The notes under the pieces were generated by a model. That model searched no databases. It saw nothing but the letters and a program-made list of their open reading frames with translations, and was not told where the DNA came from. Below are positions 47,330 through 58,765 of a stretch of DNA of 64,000 nucleotides, in pieces. The stretch is from NCBI GenBank assembly GCA_013396755.1, contig VWZF01002259.1, positions 624,457 through 688,456 of the forward strand, in the 5' to 3' direction. The position numbers and the translations under genes are program-made. The DNA is from Sclerurus mexicanus (taxonomy: Eukaryota; Chordata; Aves; Passeriformes; Furnariidae). Within the stretch, counting starts at the first letter, position 1; each line of letters starts with the position of its first letter.

Positions 47330-48575
47330 CAGAATCAGCTCTCTTAAGAAGAGGGGGAAAATAACATGGATGTGCTGTGCCTTTAGTAATTATATGGTTC
47401 CAAAAAGCCACTTTGGACATCAAGATCCTCCTGGGTCCCCCTGAGGCATGTGTCTCTCCTTCACGTTCAGGTGCCCAAGCTCTTTGTGAGAATAAATGCA
47501 TGTTTATTGGAGCAAGGACTTCAGTGTGCAGATTTCTCACATCCCAAATTAGATTTTAACCATGGGACTAAAGAGCTTGTCTCTTTTCTGGCCAAATGAA
47601 CATTTCTTTATTTATACAGCTGCAAGAAGATCCTGCTGGTCATCAAGCAGCCAGGTCTTTTGGGGTGAGTGGCTTTCTGCTTCACAACCACATTAGCTGC
47701 AGCCAGTAAGCTTTTTTTCTGACAAAAGTTTAGGTTGAAATTGATATGGTTCTTTGTTACTGGCACCAGTTTCAACCAACCAGTACTTTTAACGTGAAAG
47801 ATAGGAGATTTCATTAAAAATTGCAGGCCAGCAGTTGTGCTATGCAGCAGATCCCATACAAATCCATGACTATCATGGTTTTGATTGTCAAAGCGTTATA
47901 ATGTGGATATCTGGAAGTACAATGAACATACACAAGGCTCCAAATAGCCAACTTTAGCTGCCCTGAGGCACATGAGAATTGCTGGTCTAGAAAAACCTCA
48001 AGGGGACTGTATGTGGCAGGCCCCTGGTTCAGCTCAGCCAGCTCTGTGAGCCAAATCCTATTCATAGAAGATGAAAGCATTTACTCTTTAATTGAGATAA
48101 ATAGTTTGAGATTATCACATCTCATAAATGTCTAGAATCCTCAAGTGGCAAGATGGCTAGGTGAAAATATGTTTTATTTTAAGTACATCGTTGTGCTCCA
48201 GTAAAAAAATGCAAGATGCACGATGGAAAAAATTTCAAGGGGAATTTTTGGAAAGAAAAGCTGAGGGCTGCTATTCACACCACTGCTAAATTCTTGTTTC
48301 TGTCCAAAACCACATGATCTGAACTGTGGTGGGGTTGCTTCTCCCTTATATATTTATTTACTTGTTGTGGCATTCTCAAAGCTTTTATTTTCACAAAACG
48401 ATTGACTTAGCACAGTTGACTGCAAAGTTTTGATTGCAGAGTCTTTGCATTGCATTAGCACCTAGAGACATCAGTTGAGATCAGGACCGTATGTGCATAC
48501 ACAGCAATAGTGACAGAAAAGGCTTGTCTGATGAACTAATGGTTTACTTCAGCCAAAAATGCAAGAACATGTTTT

Positions 48576-48660
48576 GATACTCCTTTTTAAGGTGAAGAAA
48601 CAGCTAGCCCAAGATCACAGAGAAAACTGTCATAATAGACAGAAAGCAAATCAAGGTTTC
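48576..48660 (-). repeat. Possible MIR-like SINE relic
   Basis: AAGGTGAAGAAACAGCTAGC, then CCAAGATCACAGAG and GAAAGCAAATCAAGGTTTCT, weakly follow the reverse complement of the MIR core. It is very diverged. Confidence 0.3.
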
Positions 48661-48804
48661 TGTAGCTAATTTAGGAGATTATTACTTTCCCATTTCTGAT
48701 TGATCAATGAGCAGAAAAACAGATAGATAGAAAAGCAGAGATGGAATAACCCTTTTCTTTTCCCTTCTCTTCTCCTTCGTTTCCCTTCCTTTCTTTTCCC
48801 TTCC

Positions 48805-48805
48805 N
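48805..48805. other. Single ambiguous base in a pyrimidine tract
   Basis: One N lies between TTTCTTTTCCCTTCC and GTTGCTTTTTTCC. Unlike the N at 11782, I see no duplication on its two sides. Confidence 0.95.
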
Positions 48806-50082
48806 GTTGCTTTTTTCCACTGGCAAAGCTACATTTGAGAAATGAAGAAAAGACACACACAAAATATTTGTGGCTTATTAAAATGATCTGAGATGGTCTT
48901 AAGGCTATATTTTCTCAGGACATGATGATGGGGAAAACATAGCAGCCACTTAATTTGATTAAAAATAATTAGACTCATAAGTGTAAACATGTTTCATATC
49001 ATGAGGTGTAGGAAGATCTAAGCACAGTGTTTTAAAATACCAATAGCTGTGCAAATCACAGAGCTGTTCATGGGGTTCGTTGAGTCCTTAATCATACAAA
49101 CTCCTGGGGCTTTAAGAGCCATTCAGTCTGGAAAAACAGAGCTCAGTCTGAAGGACAGAGATTTCCCCTGCAAACATCTCTAAACTCTCTTTACCTCATA
49201 AAGAGAAGGTCGCCAAACCAAATCAGGAGACAGTGACTGGGGAACAGGGTCCTGCTTAAGGAGTTTAAGGAATTTTAGGATGGCTGCTGTGAAGAAAATA
49301 TGCAACAAATACTGGAAAACTCAGCTGAGATTTAGGTTTTCAGAACAAGTTGTGCAACTCCAGGCAAGGGAAGAGTCAAGGAATAAATTTTTTGCTGAAT
49401 TTTGACTTTATTGAGAGGCAGAATTTCATATTATGGCTCTTGAGGTTTATTACTTTTTCATCCAAGTCTCATGTCCCTTGGGAATACTCTGCAGCAGGGA
49501 GCACTCATCTGCCTCAAGGAGAGGAAGAGGCTAACAGAATAAGGTTGATCAAGAAGATGGATCTGAACTTGAGGGGAGATGGTGCAGTGGCAAACCAAGT
49601 TACAGGAGGAAGTTGAGTACAGGCAGTATCAATGCAGGAAGAGCCCCAAGAAAAGAAAGGAACTGAGCCATGGGATGCGGCAGGATCTCAGGATGGGCAG
49701 CTGAGAACACAAATGGCAAATATGAGGATACCAGGGCTCACAAAATGGGCATCAGGAGCAGAAACTTTAACTTTCCCAAGTCTAGTGAGCCCACAGGTGA
49801 TGTCTGTGTCCCTTTTCCCTTTCTACCCCTCTCCCTATGAAGGGATGGTGTCTCAGGTGGCAGTATCTACTGCCTGCAAGAGGAATGGGTCAAGGATCCA
49901 GTAAGTCAGGACATGACAACTATCCAAATAGGTTCTCCATGGTTTACACCTTCATTCCTAGTCTCACTTCATGGCAAAGCCACACCTTTAATGAAGACTC
50001 AGTTGGATACACAGAGGCTTTGAGGTTGCAGAACAGACCAGTCAAAAAATATACCTGGACCCATCACAGATTTGGTCTAGGA

Positions 50083-50200
50083 TCTTGAGAAGTCTCCTGA
50101 CCTCTTCACACCTTCATCGACCGACCCATTTATAAATTAAGGAACAGTAGTATTTATCTCTCTAATGAGGTGATGTCATGAAGAAGAATCCATGAATAGA
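50083..50200 (+). repeat. Ancient MIR-like SINE relic
   Basis: GATCTTGAGAAGTCTCCTGA, then CCTCTTCACACCTTCATC, TTTATAAATTAAGGAACAGT and AGTATTTATCTCTCTAATGA. The order parallels 'gaccttgggcaagtcacttaacctctctgtgcctcagtt ... ggataatagtacctacctc'. It is diverged. Confidence 0.45.
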
Positions 50201-50943
50201 TATCAACTCTCCTGAGATCCTGAGAATACAAGCTTGGTGACAGTCTAGTGTTCCCTCTGCGTTCCTGAAGCCTTATGCAGTTGCTCTGTCTGTCCTTCTG
50301 TTTATCCATCCCCTAACTAAAACCTGGAATCATTGTTGAAGTAGTCATGTTGAACAAGGACTAGGTATCTCCAAGAAAATATAATGAGATACTGGTGAGT
50401 TTCATGAAAATCAATGAGAAAGTAGGAGGAAAAGGCTGAAACTGATACTCTCCAAATCTGGGAGCAGCCATCGGCTTGCAAAAGTTGTGATGAGGCTCTT
50501 TTCTGCATGCTCTGACCCTGCACAATAAGCCTGTACGTAGTGACCATCAGTAATCACATATATTTTGGAACCAGTCACACCAGTCACAGCATGAGGTGCC
50601 TTTTGCCAGCTGGTAATTGCTAGAGTTAGAAGAGAGCCTGAAGGCATGGAGGGTACCAAGTGGAAATAATTATCTACAGGATATCTGCAGGCTTTGGAAG
50701 TGGCAGCTGAGATCACAGGAGAAAAAAGAAAGGAAAAGAAAGGAAAAAGAATGGGATTGCTGTGGTGGAGGGAGGCTATAGATAGAGTAGAGCAGAAGCT
50801 CCCAGGTTTGTACGCTTTATTAGCTCCCCACTTGCAGAAATACTTGTTAATTTTTATTGGAACATCTGCTCACTATTTTAAATCTCTGATTTCAAGAGTT
50901 TACCAAATGACAGGAGACAAAACAGAAATGTGAAACAATTTTA

Positions 50944-51612
50944 TTTTTTTTTTTTTGTGACAATCAACATTTATTTCTAAAAACACTCATTAATAAGGGA
51001 AGCCTCAGAAAGACATTTCAAAAACCTGTATTTAACTCAAAAGACCAAAACACAGGAATAAAATCAGCTTCATCTTTGATACTGACATTCCACAGACAGC
51101 CTTAAAACCCTGTTCTAGAAGAAATCTGAAAAACTCAACAGCTGCTAGAGATTTTTCAAGGGATGAAGCCATTGTAGCCCTGAGATCAGGTGCTGCTTCT
51201 GCATTGACAAGGACAGATTTGGGATGTCAAACATTCTGCATGTTGCAATGCATATCACATGCCCAAGTGATGTAGTCAGTAAGGAAAGATATTTACTAGC
51301 AGCTTTATGACTCTGTACCTGCCTCAGCACGGTGACAAAAAAAGACCTGATGTTGTCTTCAAGTAAGTCTACATGTTTTCTATATAAGAAGTGTTTGGTA
51401 TGAAAGTAGAACAGTACAAGAAATGAAGCTAGATGGTGGTGGTGATGGCAAGGTTTAGTTTCCATGATCATAAATGGTGTTTTATGTCCAAGATCACAAC
51501 TGGAAAAGAATTTTTGTATGTATGTGGTCTCATTAATATTTTTAATCATTATTATTAAAATGTATAACTGAATTCTTAATGTGTACCAGTTCTGGCAGAG
51601 AGGCGATAACAA
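50944..51612 (-). pseudogene. Possible processed retrocopy (unidentified), oligo-A end
   Basis: On the minus strand a polyadenylation signal AATAAA (50970-50975) is followed after 13 bases by an A-rich run (50944-50956, 13 A uninterrupted, with more A beyond). A 155-codon minus-strand frame lies upstream at 51145-51612, and a second frame stays open near its end. This arrangement is what the 3' end of a processed mRNA copy looks like. I do not recognise the peptide, and no flanking target-site duplication was found. Processed copies are rare in birds, and chance A-tracts are common, so this stays a weak hypothesis. Confidence 0.2.
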
Positions 51613-52465
51613 GTCAGAACTGCCAAAACAACTGAGCTACTAGAAGTATACTATGATGATCAGATATCATAGATTAAATAGAATCTTGATAATCCAAACA
51701 TCGATGAAAAACTGGGTCTGCTATGCTTTGTTCACACATCTCTGTTCTGTGTTCAGTTGTGGATACAAGTCCAAGACAGATTTATCTTCTGTACATTTCT
51801 AAGTAAAGAGGAAGAGGAGGGAGAGTGACAGTGGTACAAATGCTGCCTGTTCATCCTTGGTTTCACTTTGACAATGTAAGGAAAATGTCCTCTAAACTCT
51901 GTTCTTGTCTAATGTCATATCACTGACTGCACTCCTGCAGTGCATAAATGGTTTATTTCTGGGAAAAAGGCCACCCCTAGTATTAGGAATTTTCTTTTTA
52001 TTTGGTTGGATTATTTTCTTTAATAAAGTAAATCAACCAATTTACTACTTCTGTCAAGAGGTGGGTGTAGGTGTAACTTATTTTACATTGTCAAAGGGAT
52101 AGACCAGCAGATTAAGATTAACCTGCTAGCAGGTGACCTGCTTGTTTTCCATTAAGTAAATTGCCTCATCCACATAATTTCCAATTACAAGAGTCAAGTA
52201 ATGGGACAGAAGTGAAATTGGAAGAAAATGAGTCTACTACCTAGGCACGAGGGAAAAGGAAAGTTTTATGATTTAAATTCAACAGGAATAGGTGAAATAT
52301 TTTTAAGTCTTCAATGATTCACTATGTTCAAGACACCAGCAATGTGCAAAGTTTTGGTATAATGGAAAGGATGGGAAACTACAATTTAGCCTGCAAGAGT
52401 ATTGGTGTTCTGCTCCAAAATAAGAATTGCTACTGCACAGTTTTGACCTAAATCTCTTTTTAGTA

Positions 52466-53000
52466 TCAGAGAATGGTTGGGTGGAATGGACCTTCAGTGA
52501 CCTTCCAGTTCCAACCCCCCTGCCATGGGCAGGACACCCTCCACTAGACTAGGTTTGTTCTAAGGCCCATCCAACCTGGCCCTGAACACTTCCAGGGATG
52601 GGACATCCACAGCTTCTCTGGGAAACCTGTTCCAGTGTCTCACCACCCTCACAGGAAAGAATTTCTTCCTCATACCTAATCTAAACCTATATTCAGACTA
52701 AAGTCATTGACCCTCATCCTATCACTACATGTCCTACTCAAAAGTCCCTCTCCAGCTCTCTTGCAGCCCCTTTAGGTACTGGAAGGTGCTGTGAGGTCTC
52801 TCTGGAGGCTTCATCTTTCCAGGCTGAACAGCCTCAACTCTCTCAGCCTGTTTCCATAGTAGAGGTGCGCCAGCCCTCTGATCATCTTCTTGGCCTCCTC
52901 TGAACTTGCTCCAACAAGTTCATGTCCTTCCTATGCTGGGGACACCAGAGCTGGATACAGTATTTTAGGTGGAGTCTCATGTGAGAAGAGGCAGAAGACA
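52466..53000 (-). mobile_element. CR1 LINE fragment, ORF2 end and 3' UTR
   Basis: It begins near the 3' end with TCAGAGAATGGTTGGGTGGA, then TTCCAACCCCCCTGCCATGG, GCAGGACACCCTCCACTAGA, CAGGAAAGAATTTCTTCCTC and CAGGCTGAACAGCCTCAACT. CCCTCTGATCATCTTCTTGG and GGACACCAGAGCTGGATACA follow. It is about 535 bp of typical avian CR1 on the minus strand, covering the C-terminal part of ORF2 and the 3' UTR, and is 5'-truncated. Confidence 0.94.
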
Positions 53001-55787
53001 TTGTTCCCTTTAGCCTACCAATAAACCTTTTTGTGTGTGGTTTTTTCCTTTTTTTTTTTTAATTGTTTTTGTTTACTTTTTTACAGTCTGACACAGACTC
53101 TGTGGATTCATAACAGGCACCTTGCCTCTAGTGCTAGAGATGCTGCTTCCTATCAAATTCACAGACACTCCCATCTCTTAAATTTTTTTCATCTTTATAT
53201 TTGCCTTATTTTAAGACTATTTCTACTATCACTCAGCTTTTTTGTACTTTTTAACTCAAATACTTCCAGGCTCTTACAATCAAGAAAGTTTATCCGACAA
53301 TGTTACCAAAAGACCAGAGCCCTTTGGAAAGGTCCTCTGTCAAGAATTTCTCTTCTTCAAACCTTTCAACCGTTTACACATTCAGGAAAACACTAACTAC
53401 TAAAATACCCTATATCCTGATCCAGAGCAGGCTCTGCCTTACAGATCATTGCTCAGTTAAGATCTACACAAGCCCTCTATTTGCATGAGCAAATGCAAGG
53501 GCAGATTTTTGCACAGATTTTTCCATTCAGTCCTGCCAAGTAATTCAGCACTGCCATACCCTGGAGGGATCTACATAGGGACTTTTGTGTCATCAGGTCT
53601 TCCACATCTAAAAGCATTTTCATGCAGAAAAAGGCTGAGGTGAACTACTGAAGTGTTTTGGAGGAGTTTTCCTCTGGCAATGCTTATTGTTTAGAAGAGA
53701 CAGCTTCCAGGACTATGATTCTAAGAAGTTTTCAACATAGTAGATTTCAGTTAAAAGGAAAATGGGGAAACGCAGTAAATCAGCTACAAATATAATTCAA
53801 GAAGGAAAATTGAAAATTGGACTCTTGTAAATTGACCAGTGAGTTTATCTTGAAATCCTGTGTGTGTAGAATGCTTGTGTGTAGATACGTATGCGCATTG
53901 TGTACATATGTATGCATATCTATGCATGAATATACAGAATGTCTCAGTTTATACAGTATTTTTATATTATCTATCATGGCTAGGTTTACTTTTGTATACT
54001 TAATCTGAATTTTTTAAGTTCATGAATCCAAGAAGTATCAGAAGTATCTGCATGGGAACCTAAGCCAAGTCCAAAGGGAGACTTGTGTGGCATTTGCACA
54101 CCCTGTTGACATTTAGAACAAAAGTCAAGCCCTGAAAACATAACAAAATTATGGGTTAGTTCTCTTTTTGGTGCCTGCATAAATTAGCAAGACTGCCATC
54201 TTTGTCATTTAATGCTATGGCTGCATCAGCATAGGTATTCATATTAACAGCACTGACCCAGTGGTCATTGAACCTTGAGAATAGGGAAAAGATTTCACAA
54301 TGGGCTTCAGTGACTTTCCTTTAGAAATCTTAGCAGAGCTGCTGCAGCTACCACGCACAATGGACTTTTCAACCAGAAATCAGTGACGATTGAGAGAGAA
54401 AAAAAATTGCTGGACTGTTCTTCTGTGTAGGAACACATATTTACCCTTAATTTTACTAGTGGCCCAAAATCCTTCTTGAAGTTCTAGATCTCTGCTAGAT
54501 GATGAATACAGCCTCCTAATAATGTGAAATCTGATATAATACTTAATAAGTATATTCCTGATTTTACTGGTCAGAGAGCTTGGCCAAAGCCACCTGCCTT
54601 GTTAACAGTATTTCCTTCCTTCTGGAATTCTGTCACTAAATTCAATGTGGATGATCTGGCAATCTTTGAAAGCATTCTAGCTTAGACAGGGGAGCCTGAG
54701 AGTTTCACCATCCTTGGTTTAAAAATGTACTCTGAAAGAGCTTGGCACCAAATTATATTTTAGTTGCCCAAATTATATTTATAGTCACACATGGCTTCTA
54801 CCTGACACAGATCTCAAGGCAGTTTTACAAATCACTGTGCTCCCCAGTTTACAAAGAAGATTTGAGTACTCTGTAGCTGTTGTCCAGACTTCCGCTCTTA
54901 AGAGTTATACTCTGAACCACTGTGTCCCTGCAATGGTAGAAACTATATAGTCTGGAACAAAACTAAACAAAGCTATCTTGATTCAGTCTGAATACTACTG
55001 TGGTAGGTCTAAAGAAAAAATAAAGTATAAATATAAATGCAAGCTACTGATCCTATGGTTAGAATGTCAGGAAGGACACTTTAATGCTATATATAGAGAA
55101 AGTGTATATATAGTATTAAGGAGATGAGTGTATTTTATCTTCTGTCAATGCATAAAGCTGTCTGAGTGTAATAATAACTCTCAGCTAGGTCTACCTTTGC
55201 ATAGACTGCTTACAAATCATTGCAAACATTTGTACAGAGCAAAACACAAGACACTGACGAATAGAAAAAAGCTCAGAAAAAGTCCCCTCCTGAGCAGGGA
55301 CACTTGTGTAGAGACCCCTACACTTATTATTATGTAAAGCTAAAATCCACAAGAATGGTGAAGTCATATTTAACTCCATAATATTTATTGTAGTTGAGGT
55401 CTGATAGAGCTTTATAAAGCTGATGATCAAATGTTGCCATTCTTCTGAAAACACTCTTATACGGGGAAAACATTTTGCACTAAATATTTTAGCAGAATTA
55501 CCCTTCTTTCTAGCACAGGATAGTGTGAAAAGTTCAGAAAGTATTTATTATTTGACTCTTCTGGATGAGGAAAACTGAGGTTCAGCAGTCCCTTGTCTAA
55601 GGGCTGAAACTTCACCGTGGCAGTCTCTGTTCAGACCCCTGTGAGCACTATGGAGGAGAAAGAGGCCATGGAGGTTAGAACATCACTCTGACTGTGCATT
55701 AACATATACAGACAAGAATAGTTTTCACTTCTCAGTAAACTTATGTTATCTTATTTTTTATTGCACTTCTACAAAAACATATTGTAT
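53001..55787. other. Single-copy non-coding DNA
   Basis: It contains an alternating purine/pyrimidine stretch at about 53858-53933 (TGTGTGTAGAATGCTTGTGT, GTACATATGTATGCATATCT) and a 13-bp repeat CCAAATTATATTT at 54748-54760 and 54768-54780. The 121-codon frame at 53031-53396 starts in poly-T sequence just outside the CR1 and has no domain. Confidence 0.45.
55555..55625 (-). repeat. Possible MIR-like SINE relic
   Basis: CTGGATGAGGAAAACTGAGG, then TTCAGCAGTCCCTTGTCTAA, weakly follow the reverse complement of the MIR core. It is short and diverged. Confidence 0.35.
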
Positions 55788-55866
55788 CTCTTTGGGTTTG
55801 GGGTTTGTTATTTTTTTGGTTGTTGTTGTTTGGGGGTTTGTTTTGTTTGGTTTGGGGTTTTTTAGC
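55788..55866 (+). repeat. G/T-rich low-complexity patch
   Basis: It contains G-runs at 55794-55796, 55800-55803, 55832-55836 and 55854-55857, separated by T-rich spacers. It is complementary in composition to the A/C-rich patches at 26186 and 27957. The 76-codon frame at 55792-56022 owes its start to this patch. Confidence 0.85.
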
Positions 55867-56654
55867 TTTACTTTGCAGGTTTTTTGTTTGCTTATTTACT
55901 GCATTTTACTTTACTATCAACTTAGGGAAAAAATAGCATCTTTGGAAACAAAATTCATGTCAGTGTTTCCTCATTTCCACCCTCATCAGCCTCACGTCCT
56001 TGTTCTTTCTCCAGTGTTATGACGGACTGGTTGTAGCCTTGCCAAACTACTCTGACCTCAGCCAAATGTGACAATCTCTGGAAAGCTCTTGGTCCAGATC
56101 TTGCTTTGCCTCAGGTCTCTCCCTCCATCACTGTCCCTGCTCAGGTTCACCCTACTGCAGGCAGTTGCTCCAGTGAGAGGGAATAGTATTTTCTTTTTCA
56201 TTCCCTTTGCACAGGAGGTCACCATCAAAGCGTATGCCCTTTCTGATTTTATTTATATGTCTGTTTTTGTGTTTGTTTGGTTTTTTTTTCTGGTCAAGGG
56301 ACAGTAATAATGACAGGGAATGCTTGAAAAATAGAATGGAAACAATTCTAAGAGTCAGAGAGATTTAAATGTTAATACAATATCCAGTAACATAGCCTAC
56401 GTACAAGGGAGTTCATTGACAGATTATACATACAATTGCATACAACTGGAGATAATCAGGATCAAATGCTACTGGAAATAAAGCATCTGTAGTGTGATCA
56501 GTATGCTCATTCATTTAGTTATCTTTCCTTGTTTGAAGTAAAAAAAAATCATAATTTCGTTATCAGAAAGAAGGAAGACAGAAGAAAATCTGTTATTTCC
56601 TAGTCATTTGGAGATCATTTCTTTCAATATACACCATAAAACATTCAGGTTACC
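55867..56654. other. Single-copy non-coding DNA
   Basis: No repeat family or gene is recognised. Confidence 0.45.
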
Positions 56655-56803
56655 TTTTTCTCTCTTTTCTTTTTTTTTTCTCCCCCCCCCCCTTTTTCAT
56701 GTTCCTATTTTTTCTATTTCTTCTCTTTTTTCTTTTTCCCTTTTCCCTTTTTCTATTCTTTTTCTTCTTTTTGCCTTCTTCTTTCTTTTTTTTTTTTTTT
56801 TGT
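56655..56803 (+). repeat. Long polypyrimidine tract
   Basis: About 150 bases are almost purely C and T on the plus strand, including 11 C at 56682-56692 and many TTTTTCC units. It is broken only by a few purines (for example CATGTTCCTA at 56699). Three open frames across it are compositional artefacts (Phe/Leu or Lys/Arg runs). Confidence 0.95.
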
Positions 56804-58625
56804 AATATGAATAAAGAAATGTCTATGGAGGTTGTCACTGATTTGATACAAAAGCAGAGACCTAGTTTTTCACACTTCCAAAGATATTTAAATCTCAATG
56901 GCATGAGTGGCCACTACAGACTAAACTCAGTTCTGTAATTTCTTTGGCTTCAGTACATGGGATAAATTTAGTAATTACTTTTCACTGGGAGCTAATAACC
57001 TGTATTTTCCATTTTTAACAATTGTCATTTTACAATTTCTTGAAATTCAGATGTGAGGCATTTAACTGGAGGGACAGCGCTTAGACAGATCATAATGTTC
57101 TTCCCTAATTTTTCCACTTATATTTGACAACTTTTGTACAACAGCTCCTGCCTGTGTCATAGACCTTTAGGAGGAATTCTGCCTTGATGTCTTGGAATAT
57201 CTTGATATACCATGGGTTTAGTCCCTCTCAGCTGTCTTTTTCCATCATCATAACAAGATCTGTCCTACTAGTTTAACCCTTTAATCCCTGTAAAAATGCT
57301 AGTGTGAACATAGCCTAGAATGCCCTGGTCTGACTTTGGTTGGATCACCTTTCCTATGTCTGTCAAGCTCTCATTTTGGTTTTTATCACAAGACTTTCTT
57401 AATACTTGTACTTGAGTGAGGAAGACCACTTCAAATTCTGGTCTTCTGATCTACAGCTACCTGAGCAGCACAGTACAGCATAGCAGGCAAGAGCATGTTC
57501 ACAGACTCAAAGTGTTTATTCTGAAGACATGGCATTCACATAATAAATTTTTTGGTGCACTGTTTTGAGCTTTACTCTAATCTCATAGAGTAAATGTTTA
57601 TTAGTGTCTGGAACATGTCAAGTGAACTTCTGAAACGCATCTTCCCCTTCACTTCTGTCTGAAATGGATCCAGTTTGTTCCAAGGCAAACTTCCAAAGAT
57701 GCAAATTCAATCACAGAAAGCAGAGACTATCAGCAAATTGGGATGCTCAATAACACCTTTCTGATGCAAAGTAAAATGCCAATGTAGATACATACATGGG
57801 GGACAGAAAAAATTTGATTTCTTTTTATTACATCTTCATTTGGCTGCTCATTCAACAAAAATTCCTCCTGTTTGCAGCAAGCATCTCTGTTGGTGTAGAT
57901 GGGTGTCACAATTCAGTTTCTGAGGCAATTGCTATCCCTTTTCCCTTAAAAATAAATAATTAAGTACTGAAATGATGGAATCTCTCCATATTTCCTCACT
58001 TCCTATTTTTCTTACAGAAGAGGTATTTGTTGATTTGTTTTACTGAGGCTGAATTTACAACTGAAGGTTCAATATGAATGCACAATATGAATTCAATAAG
58101 AAACACAAAGAAACAGCCTTTTTTTGAAAGTGGTGTGGGTAACTGTGACTGAGGAGGTAGCGCGGTTGTACTGTGCCATTGAGATGGCAGGAAAGCTAGG
58201 AGTAATGCACATGCTTTACAAACTCAGGTTATCTGAGGGAAATGGTAGGTAAACAAGAAATTATTTTGCAGGAAACATAAACTTGAGGGTTTTTTTCATG
58301 GTCTAAGGCACAATATCTTTGCAATAAATGTAGTGCTTTCATTTTTAACTGTATCTACTGCTGTGTAACATGCTTGTGTCTTCCTGCAGTGGCACCCTGA
58401 TTCTTAAGAGAATCTTCACAGGGGCTTATTGTATTGATGGTAAAGTGCTAGTAGATATGACTCCTCTTACAAGAGCACTCATGAGAGGGCGATGAAAAGG
58501 ATCATATCAGCAAAATGGCAGAGTATTAAAACACCCAGACTGCTGTTCAGGCCTGGATCACCAGGACTTTCTACTACCTGTACTCTTAAAGTCTGTGGCA
58601 GTCAGTGGGCTTACAGGAATGGTTG
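56804..58625. other. Single-copy non-coding DNA
   Basis: No repeat family or gene is recognised in about 1.8 kb. Confidence 0.5.
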
Positions 58626-58765
58626 TCATAGAACACTGAGTCACAGAACGGTTTGAGTTGGAAGTGACCTTAAAGATCCTCTTGTTCCAACCCTTGCCAT
58701 GGGCAGGGACACCTTCCACTAGACCATGTTTCTCAAAGCCAAATCCAACCTGGTCTTGACAGGTC
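58626..58765 (-). mobile_element. CR1 LINE fragment, 3' end
   Basis: TCATAGAACACTGAGTCACA, then GAACGGTTTGAGTTGGAAGT, GACCTTAAAGATCCTCTTGT and TCCAACCCTTGCCATGGGCA, then CACTAGACCATGTTTCTCAA. It is a typical CR1 3' UTR on the minus strand with an eroded octamer tail, and is 5'-truncated. Confidence 0.92.

Larger units (their letters stand above)
45711..52465. other. Single-copy DNA with low-complexity patches
   Basis: No gene is supported. Apart from separately listed items, it contains a pyrimidine-rich patch around 48750-48835 with one N at 48805, and a purine-rich patch at 50718-50750. Most short open frames are scattered and featureless. Confidence 0.45.

Noticed and set aside
56608..56938. 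Phe-rich and Lys-rich open frames on both strands
   Set aside because: They are translations of the polypyrimidine tract.
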